Below are positions 1-4,369 of a DNA stretch of 5,415 bases, one piece after another. The notes beneath the pieces are model-generated. The model ran no database searches and was not told where the DNA came from. It was given only the letters and a program-made list of their open reading frames with translations. The DNA comes from Nitrospira sp. (GTDB taxonomy: Bacteria; Nitrospirota; Nitrospiria; Nitrospirales; Nitrospiraceae): positions 6,683 to 12,097 of the forward strand of contig JABMDH010000085.1 of NCBI GenBank assembly GCA_015904075.1, written 5' to 3'. Numbering within the stretch: the first letter of the stretch is position 1; every line of letters starts with the position of its first letter. The translations under genes and the position numbers were made by a program.

Positions 1-446
1 GGGGATGCCTGGGATACCCCGGCACGAATCCAGTGTAACGCATACTGGGTAATGCGAGGGTCGAGGTAGCCACGGCCTGCTGCAACCGTACGGATGGCCT
101 GAGCGAGATCATCGAGTTTCACGTCTTTCAGAATATAGCCATGGGCGCCGCTTTTGATGGCAGCGGCAACGATGGTGGATTCAGCATGACCGGTCAGGAC
201 CAGGACTCGTAGATCAGGTGCAGCAGCAAGAAGTTGCCAGCAGGATTCCATGCCGGAGACATCGGGTAATTTCATGTCAAGTAGCAGCAGATGAGGATGA
301 AGACGCGCCACAAGCGGCAGTGCATCCGCCAAGGTCCCTGCTTCTCCCACCACCCGCAGGCCCGGTTCACGGTCGAGAAAGGTGCGAAGCCCCTTCCGGA
401 CCAGTTCGTGATCGTCAAGAATGAGAATGCGAGTAGGACGTGTCAT
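1..446 (-). CDS. NarL/FixJ-type response regulator, receiver domain (partial, C-terminus outside window)
   Basis: Reading the minus strand from an ATG at 446 gives an open frame of 148 codons that runs off the left edge. It begins MTRPTRILILDDHELVRKGL and is a clear CheY-like receiver domain. The acidic pair is D11/D12, the phospho-acceptor is D57 in LLLLDMKLPDVSG, the conserved threonine is T85 in VLVLTGH, and the conserved lysine is K107 in GYILKD. In this family the receiver is followed by a LuxR-type HTH, which would lie beyond base 1, so the output domain is inferred, not seen. The start ATG overlaps the TGA stop of the upstream kinase gene (443-446, ATGA), implying translational coupling and cognate pairing. 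As a phosphorylated DNA-binding regulator it would act in the cytoplasm; its targets are unknown. Confidence 0.93.
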   Translation of the reverse strand, partial: MTRPTRILILDDHELVRKGLRTFLDREPGLRVVGEAGTLADALPLVARLHPHLLLLDMKLPDVSGMESCWQLLAAAPDLRVLVLTGHAESTIVAAAIKSGAHGYILKDVKLDDLAQAIRTVAAGRGYLDPRITQYALHWIRAGVSQAS

Positions 447-1252
447 ACGGGCGTCAGAATAGGCTCCAACAAGAATTCCGCAATGATATCCGTGCCTCGG
501 CCTTCCTCGGATTGAATGCGCAATGTTCCGCCGATCTTCTTTGCGCGGGCCGTCATATTTGCAAGGCCATAGCCCTGTGGACGGCCATCTCCCATAGCGA
601 AGCCTCGTCCGTCGTCGCTGACCTGCACGCGGATTCTGTCGCCGCGTTTGCGGATTGAAATCGCGGCATGGGTAGCCTTGGCATGGCGAACACAGTTGCT
701 AAGGGCTTCCCGTGCAATGCTGAGAATCTCACGTTCTTCTTCCTTGGTTAGAACCTCAATGGCATCAGGGTGAAGATCGAAACTGATCCGCAGGTGGCCA
801 ATCTGATCGTAGGCTGATTTCAGCGTCTGGAGTTCTGTTCTCAGGTCGAATTCCTGCAGGACACCCTCGTCGAGTCCGTGAATCATCTGGCGTATGTCGT
901 GAATGAGCCGATTGATTTGCTGAATGGTGTGGGCGTGAGTCTGCTCCGATTCCGGACTCGTATGCCGGTACCCTCGCCATTCGGTCTCAATATTCAAGCC
1001 GATTGCATAGAGCGATTGGAGGATGCAGTCGTGAAGGTCGCGTCCGATATGGGTACGGTCTTCCAGCAAGGCTGACAGTCGTTGTTCCATCGCCCGGAGT
1101 GTATCCATCGGATCCTCCATCCTCGGGTTTTCACGGTAGCTGGACGAGCTTGCCGTGTGCTGTGAAGGCTCTGACGCGTGATTCAGACGCGCATTGAGTG
1201 TGGAATGACGAAACCCGTTCAGAAGACGGAAGCCTTTCTTGTCCTGCAGCAT
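443..1252 (-). CDS. Soluble HisKA_3-type sensor histidine kinase without a recognisable sensor domain
   Basis: This 269-residue protein is predicted to autophosphorylate and pass phosphate to the regulator encoded immediately downstream. The dimerisation/phospho-acceptor helix is at about residues 60-95, with H74 in GRDLHDCILQSLYAIGL. The HATPase_c domain follows at about 170-262: N-box SIAREALSNCVRH (N186), D-box VSDDGRGF (D213/D214, G215, G217) and G-box GYGLANMTARAKKIGG. There is no transmembrane segment and no PAS or GAF domain. The first ~50 residues are polar and unassigned, followed by a short probable coiled coil (about 50-70). It is short for the family, so the input must come from this small N-terminus or from a partner. 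The start at 1252 is supported by a strong Shine-Dalgarno, GGGGAGG, about 9 nt upstream (1262-1268 in plus coordinates). M45 and M49 are later alternatives. The gene is transcribed divergently from the luxI remnant, with a lux-box palindrome between them. Confidence 0.93.
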   Translation of the reverse strand: MLQDKKGFRLLNGFRHSTLNARLNHASEPSQHTASSSSYRENPRMEDPMDTLRAMEQRLSALLEDRTHIGRDLHDCILQSLYAIGLNIETEWRGYRHTSPESEQTHAHTIQQINRLIHDIRQMIHGLDEGVLQEFDLRTELQTLKSAYDQIGHLRISFDLHPDAIEVLTKEEEREILSIAREALSNCVRHAKATHAAISIRKRGDRIRVQVSDDGRGFAMGDGRPQGYGLANMTARAKKIGGTLRIQSEEGRGTDIIAEFLLEPILTPV

Positions 1253-1336
1253 GATGTGCCACCTCCCCTACGAGCCTGTTTTAGTGCTGTCCAAACGTAT
1301 CGCCACAACAGGCCAAACTCATACCGAATTGCCATG

Positions 1337-1374
1337 TCTTTCGTCACCTGGCGGATCCGCCAGGTGACGAAAGA
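1337..1374. promoter_or_regulatory. Perfect 38-bp palindrome containing a canonical 20-bp lux box (1346-1365)
   Basis: Positions 1337-1374 form an uninterrupted, mismatch-free palindrome centred between 1355 and 1356. Its inner 20 bp, ACCTGGCGGATCCGCCAGGT (1346-1365), has the ACCTG-N10-CAGGT form of the lux/las boxes bound by LuxR-family dimers; the Vibrio fischeri lux box is ACCTGTAGGATCGTACAGGT. It lies in the divergent spacer, about 109 bp from the luxI start and 103 bp from the kinase start, so it could serve both directions. The 9-bp flanks extend the symmetry beyond a normal lux box. A terminator role is unlikely because no T-tract follows either arm. Binding is inferred from sequence only. 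Confidence 0.85.
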
Positions 1375-1384
1375 GCGGAATTTT

Positions 1385-1390
1385 GAGAAT
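1385..1390 (+). promoter_or_regulatory. Candidate -10 element of a lux-box-dependent luxI promoter
   Basis: GAGAAT matches TATAAT at four of six positions and starts 19 nt after the end of the 20-bp lux box. In class II LuxR-activated promoters the box overlaps the -35 region, centred near -42.5, and lies about 20 nt before the -10. That would put the start site near 1397-1398 and give a 5' leader of about 65 nt. A good -35 hexamer is absent, as expected for activator-dependent promoters. In the opposite direction TATGAG (1323-1318) is a weaker, more distant candidate for the kinase operon. Confidence 0.4.
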
Positions 1391-1450
1391 CACCATGCAC
1401 CTATGAGCGAGCGCCACATCCGAATATCGAGGTGAGGTTGCTGTTTTAAT

Positions 1451-1458
1451 AAAGGAGG
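1451..1458 (+). promoter_or_regulatory. Strong ribosome binding site of the luxI remnant
   Basis: AAAGGAGG lies six nucleotides before the ATG at 1465. This fixes the start codon and shows that the translation signals of the truncated gene are undamaged. Confidence 0.85.
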
Positions 1459-1464
1459 CATCCG

Positions 1465-1971
1465 ATGCGTGAGTTGAAACACATTGAGTTTCAGGAAGGT
1501 GAATTTCTGGTGGCGACTCTGCAAGGTACTCAACTCAAACAATCCTATCGGTTTAGGCACAAAGTGTTTGCGGAAGCGCTGCACTGGGTTCCCGCTTCAG
1601 CAGACCGCGAAGAGGTCGATATTTATGATCTGTGGCGCTGCACGGTCGGGGCTTTTCATAATGATGGAACATTGCTGGGAATGGCGCGACTCCTGCCTTC
1701 GTCGGGACAGTTTATGCTGGAGAAGGACTTGCACGTATCCAGGGATTGCGCGCTGGCAGGGGCGGTACGCAATAGCGCCAGGTGGACATGGTACCCGAAG
1801 TATTCTACGAGAGGCATATATCGCGTCGCATCGACCGTGTCATTTGAGGCAAACGAGCAGAACGTTGCTACTCCGCACCTAAGATCGGCAGATCCGGTTG
1901 TAATTCCATCGACCAGGCCAAACTTTCGTGCTGTTTCCACAAACTCGCGTTGTTTCTCCGAGTCAGAGTAG
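1465..1971 (+). pseudogene. luxI: Truncated LuxI-type acyl-homoserine-lactone synthase
   Basis: LuxI enzymes make AHL signals from S-adenosylmethionine and an acyl carrier. The first ~90 residues align well with V. fischeri LuxI. R31, F35 and W41 sit in YRFRHKVFAEALHW, E50, D52 and D55 in EEVDIYD, and R75 in GMARLLPSSGQFML. These match LuxI R25, F29, W35, E44, D46, D49 and R70 with a constant offset of 6 (5 at the last). After about residue 92 (near base 1740) similarity stops. The conserved ExSR block and the acyl-pocket half of the fold, which would bring the protein to about 200 residues, are absent. The rest of the 168-codon frame (from about 1770) is antisense to the convergent luxR remnant, so that tail is not native protein. 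I checked the other two plus frames around 1740-1860 and neither restores a LuxI C-terminus, so this is not a simple frameshift. Catalytic activity is very unlikely. The upstream lux box suggests former positive autoregulation. Confidence 0.85.
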
Positions 1972-2333
1972 GTCTTCTGATAGGTTGTTTGCCAATGCTG
2001 CGAGCCTGGCTGCTGTAGCGCTGTCTGAAAGACGGGATCGACCTCGAAGTAGCCATTCTGCCAATAAAGGCGAATCCACTCTTCGGGGTAACTTACGTTG
2101 ATGACGTTCGTAAATCCGTCAAAGGCGCCCTTGGGATTCAATCGGGCGAGACCGCCGATCACTCGTGAAAAGGGGAACAGATTCTGGAACTGCATGAGGG
2201 CATCCTTAACATCACTCGTGGTTTCCGCTTCGGTGGTGTAATGGATCGCCTCAATAAAGCTCTGGCAGTCGCTTTTTGAAAGCTGTTCAAAGATGTGTTT
2301 GGGGAAGGCGCGTCTCTTCAGAGTATGTGCCAT
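1656..2333 (-). CDS. luxR: Truncated LuxR-type regulator: AHL-binding domain without HTH
   Basis: The frame encodes 225 residues from ATG 2333, chosen over an in-frame ATG at 2378 because AGGAGG (2341-2346) lies 7 nt upstream of it. Residues about 50-190 are an autoinducer-binding domain. W86, Y90, D99 and W114 have exactly the TraR spacing (W57, Y61, D70, W85), Y95 and P100 complete WxxxYxxxxYxxxDP, and FGLVDG supplies the conserved glycine. Domain similarity continues through HVHLALLRT to about base 1745. A LuxR protein should then carry a ~60-residue LTxRExEVL HTH. Instead the last ~30 codons are antisense to luxI codons and end at a TGA at 1656-1658. It can therefore plausibly bind AHL and dimerise but not bind DNA. 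It may be a dominant-negative partner or signal sink, like TrlR against TraR, or it may be a decaying gene. It is divergent from the porin gene across a 173-bp spacer. Confidence 0.85.
   Translation of the reverse strand: MAHTLKRRAFPKHIFEQLSKSDCQSFIEAIHYTTEAETTSDVKDALMQFQNLFPFSRVIGGLARLNPKGAFDGFTNVINVSYPEEWIRLYWQNGYFEVDPVFQTALQQPGSQHWQTTYQKTYSDSEKQREFVETARKFGLVDGITTGSADLRCGVATFCSFASNDTVDATRYMPLVEYFGYHVHLALLRTAPASAQSLDTCKSFSSINCPDEGRSRAIPSNVPSL
1730..1770. other. Probable deletion junction joining convergent luxI and luxR remnants
   Basis: Similarity to LuxI runs out at about 1735-1740 on the plus strand. Similarity to the LuxR ligand-binding domain and its linker runs out at about 1740-1770 on the minus strand. 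Each gene is missing exactly the part that would face the other in a convergent luxI/luxR pair. One deletion removing about 300 nt of luxI and about 180 nt of luxR explains both truncations and leaves the two frames overlapping antisense by 316 bp (1656-1971). These sizes come from family lengths, not from a reference sequence. I see no flanking insertion-sequence end at the junction. Confidence 0.65.
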
Positions 2334-2340
2334 GGAAACT

Positions 2341-2346
2341 CCTCCT
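2341..2346 (-). promoter_or_regulatory. Ribosome binding site deciding the luxR-like start
   Basis: On the minus strand this reads AGGAGG, seven nucleotides before the ATG at 2333. It supports a start 15 codons inside the longest open frame. Confidence 0.85.
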
Positions 2347-2370
2347 ACTAGACGTCTACCATTGAGATTA

Positions 2371-2385
2371 GCATACATAATATGC
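2371..2385. repeat. Short inverted repeat in the luxR/porin spacer
   Basis: GCATA and TATGC flank a 5-nt A/T spacer. The element lies about 40 bp upstream of the luxR-like start, where its core promoter would be expected. It may be an operator half or simply A/T-rich promoter sequence. A 10-bp palindrome, TAGACGTCTA, lies nearby at 2349-2358. Confidence 0.3.
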
Positions 2386-2401
2386 GAAAAACGAGAGGGG
2401 G

Positions 2402-2430
2402 CATTAGGACCTAATGTATAGGTCCTAATG
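2402..2430. promoter_or_regulatory. Tandem TAGGNCCTA palindromes, candidate operator of the luxR/porin spacer
   Basis: CATTAGGACCT (2402-2412) and its exact reverse complement AGGTCCTAATG (2420-2430) are separated by 7 nt. The stretch also reads as two palindromes, TAGGACCTA (2405-2413) and TAGGTCCTA (2419-2427), with centres 14 bp apart. The first extends to CATTAGGACCTAATG. Both lie between the divergent luxR-like gene and the porin gene, in an A/T-rich stretch. This suggests a binding site for two dimers of one regulator. It does not resemble a lux box, and the binding protein is unknown. A TATATG hexamer (2435-2440) just beyond it is a weak -10 candidate for the porin gene. Confidence 0.55.
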
Positions 2431-2506
2431 GATCTATATGAATAGCAGGTACTAAGTCACTATTCTGGAGGGGACTGTTATTCCATGGAAGCGAGGTTTG
2501 CAGTGA

Positions 2507-3895
2507 GTGGTCTGCATGTTAAGAGTTGAATGGTTCGGCGGATGTTTTGCGGGTACGGTAGCGCTCGGTATCGTATTGTTCCTCACCCCCTCGCTTGTGG
2601 GAGCGCAAGCACTCCGGTTTCAGCCTCAAGGAGTGGCGGCCGCAGGTCAAGGGAACGCGTTTGCGGCCCAGGCTGACGACCCCTCAGCCATTCAGTATAA
2701 TCCCGCAGCACTGAGTCGGCTCGACGGCGTGCAGACGTCGTTTGGAATGACGTTAATGGGCGGGTCGATCAGGGCCACGAATCAGCCGGCCGGTGGGACG
2801 CAGGGAGACTTCGGAGGGGCGCTTGCGTTCCCTCCTCCCGGGCATACGTACATCACGGCCAACGTCGGGGCACTCGGAGCGCCCCGCTTTTCTTCGGTTA
2901 CCATCGGCGTCGGCTTGAATACGCCGTTTGGCTTAAAAACCCGGTATCCGGAGAACGGTCCATTCAATACGGCTGCCACCTAGGCTGCGTTGCCGCTCAT
3001 CGCCATCAAGCCGGCCATTGCCTATAAAATAACGGAGGACTTATCGCTGGGTGTGAGCGCCGATATCTATACGTTCGCAAGTTTTCTTGGCGAGGGGCAT
3101 GCGGAGCAGCGGCAAGTAAGCGCCGGGGGCCTTGGCATTCCAGCCGGTGCATCAGTCGAGCTCAATGGCAGCGGGACTGGAGCAGGCGTCACGGTGAGTG
3201 CGTTGTATACACCGCTGAAGAATAATGAGGGTAAACCCACTCTTTCCCTAGGGCTTGTGTATCGCAGCCAGGCGGTGTTGCCGTTGAGTGGATCGCTCAT
3301 GGTCAATGGGGCAAAGATCGCCGATGCCTCCGCCGATCTTGTGCTGCCGCAAATGGTTACCGGAGCCGTCGCTGTCTGGCCGGTTCGTACGAGTGAACGG
3401 GAATGGAAGGTCGAGGTTGACGTTGAGTATGTCGGGTGGAATTCTTATAGAAATCCCGATGTGCGTCTTGCGAATGGAACCACGATTCCACAGCCCCAAG
3501 ATTGGAAACCTGTTCCGGTGATCGCAGTCGGGACTGAATATAAATGGCTGAAGCCGGCGTGGTTTACGGAATGGGATCTCGCCGTGCGATCCGGCTACAC
3601 CAGGACAGAGAATCCTGTGCCCGATGCCACCTTCAATCCTGCGACGATTTCCCTCTCATCCCACACACTGTCTGTCGGTGTGGGATTCTTGTGCAAAGGC
3701 CAAGGGAAAATTTTGGGGATATTGCCCTGTTCGGGCGAATCGGTCTTATGGCCTAAAGGCATAGGACTGGATCTGGCCTATCAGGAATGGTTCTATGAGC
3801 CACGCACGGTTGTTGGCAATATAAATCCCACCGTCAACGGGACCTACCACGCCTTTGTGCATCTCGGGACGTTCAGCTTTCGGTACCTGTTCTAG
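2507..3895 (+). pseudogene. FadL/OmpP1-family outer-membrane porin, interrupted by an in-frame amber codon
   Basis: FadL-family proteins are 14-stranded outer-membrane beta-barrels that pass hydrophobic molecules such as long-chain fatty acids or aromatics. An N-terminal signal peptide has its hydrophobic core at TVALGIVLFLTPSL and probable cleavage after VGAQA. The family N-terminus follows, with GQGNAFAAQADDPSAIQYNPAAL. The end is barrel-like: GTFSFRYLF with terminal Phe. Without the stop the product would be about 461 residues, normal for the family. Codon 159 (2981-2983) is TAG in the context FNTAAT-stop-AALPLIAIKPAIAYKI, where one C-to-T change from CAG (Gln) would create it. The frame then continues about 300 codons without further damage, so the lesion is recent, read through, or a sequencing error. 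The start is uncertain: GTG 2507 has GAGG 10 nt upstream; ATG 2516 is an alternative giving a tidier signal peptide. The substrate cannot be read from sequence. Confidence 0.88.
2981..2983 (+). other. In-frame TAG stop within the porin gene
   Basis: The codon sits between two halves that are in the same frame (2507 and 2990 differ by 483, a multiple of three) and together make one normal-length FadL-type barrel. The first half alone has only the N-terminal hatch and the first strands. The second half lacks a signal peptide, and I see no convincing ribosome binding site for independent initiation at TTG 2990. Confidence 0.9.
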
Positions 3896-4129
3896 CAGGG
3901 TGCTGCAAAAGTCCGCCAGCGGCGTTCCCGCATCGTTCAGAGACTCGACGTATATGCCAAACGAAGGCAAGGAACCTATCCGCTCGCATCTGATTGAAGC
4001 GAGCGGTTCAAGCGAAGCTTGGTATGTACCTCCTCGCCTCCTCACTCGCTGCGGCCTTGCCTGTGGAACGGGGCGTCTCAGCGCACCGGGGTGGGCGGGT
4101 GAAAACAGAGGCCATTTTGAGCATCCTGC
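3895..4129. repeat. Imperfect inverted-repeat intergenic element (MITE- or REP-like)
   Basis: The left end, GCAGGGTGCTGCAAAA (from 3895), matches the reverse complement of the right end, GCAGGATGCTCAAAA (4129 inwards), with one mismatch and one extra base. Inside this, 3911-3956 is an imperfect inverted copy of 4021-4063; shared blocks include GCA-CG, AG-G, CGA and GTA-AT. The element begins at the last base of the porin stop codon. It resembles a dispersed non-coding repeat that I associate with Nitrospira intergenic regions; this is recollection, not a search result. It has no credible gene: the small open frames are short, lack ribosome binding sites and show no family features. Confidence 0.6.
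3980..4006. repeat. Hairpin inside the inverted-repeat element
   Basis: CCGCTCGC (3980-3987) and GCGAGCGG (3999-4006) form a perfect 8-bp stem with an 11-nt loop. GAAC/GTTC outside the stem could extend it with a bulge. No T-tract follows, so it is not a standard intrinsic terminator. It may still act as a transcript-end structure for the porin gene. Confidence 0.5.
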
Positions 4130-4369
4130 CTGACGAGTTCGTATTGTCTCGATCCGCAGTGCCTATGGTGGCCACAGAAGTCAAAACGTGTTTTCCGCAG
4201 CTTGCTAGCCCGCAGTACTCATGAGCGCTTCTGCTGCTTCGTGGAATGGAGTTGCGAGTTTCGGGTTTCCCGTTTCGCGTTACCAGCGGACACGATTCTC
4301 ATATTCGAAACTTGAACTCGAACCCCGAAACATCCTATGGGGACATGTTTCGCGACTAACGATCATGAA
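4130..4369. repeat. Non-coding spacer with GTTTCG/CGAAAC-rich inverted repeats
   Basis: I see nothing recognisable in 4130-4250. From 4251 to 4331, GTTTCGG-type strings (GAGTTTCGGGTTTC, CCGTTTCGCG) face their inverted counterparts (CGAAACTTGAACTCG, CCCCGAAAC), giving an imperfect inverted repeat with a small CGGG-TTT-CCCG hairpin at 4262-4272. A separate perfect stem, CGAAACAT (4326-4333) with ATGTTTCG (4345-4352), has an 11-nt loop and lies just beyond the uvrC stop. It could mark the uvrC transcript end, but no T-tract follows on the minus strand. Confidence 0.45.

Noticed and set aside
1337..1374. The 38-bp palindrome as an intrinsic transcription terminator
   Set aside because: It lies between divergent gene starts rather than at a gene end, has no loop and no T-tract on either side, and its core is a canonical lux box.
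1484..1882. A 132-codon plus-strand frame overlapping luxI as a frameshifted synthase C-terminus
   Set aside because: Its residues in the relevant region (after about 1760) show no LuxI ExSR block or other family pattern; it is a shadow of luxI and the antisense luxR strand.
1772..1971. The last ~66 codons of the luxI frame as a novel C-terminal domain
   Set aside because: They are exactly antisense to the conserved AHL-binding domain of the luxR remnant, whose TraR-like residues show which strand is the real coding one.
2485..2529. A 14-residue leader peptide frame (ATG 2485) overlapping the porin start
   Set aside because: GGAGGGG lies 11 nt upstream, so translation is possible, but the peptide has no regulatory codon run, no attenuator hairpin follows, and nothing else supports it.
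2990..3895. The second porin segment as an independent gene starting at TTG 2990
   Set aside because: It lacks a signal peptide and a convincing ribosome binding site and is in frame with the upstream half; it is the rest of the same barrel after the amber codon.
3746..4224. Several 76-99-codon frames on both strands across the porin end and spacer
   Set aside because: No ribosome binding sites, low-information composition, and overlap with the inverted-repeat element or with well-supported porin coding sequence on the other strand.
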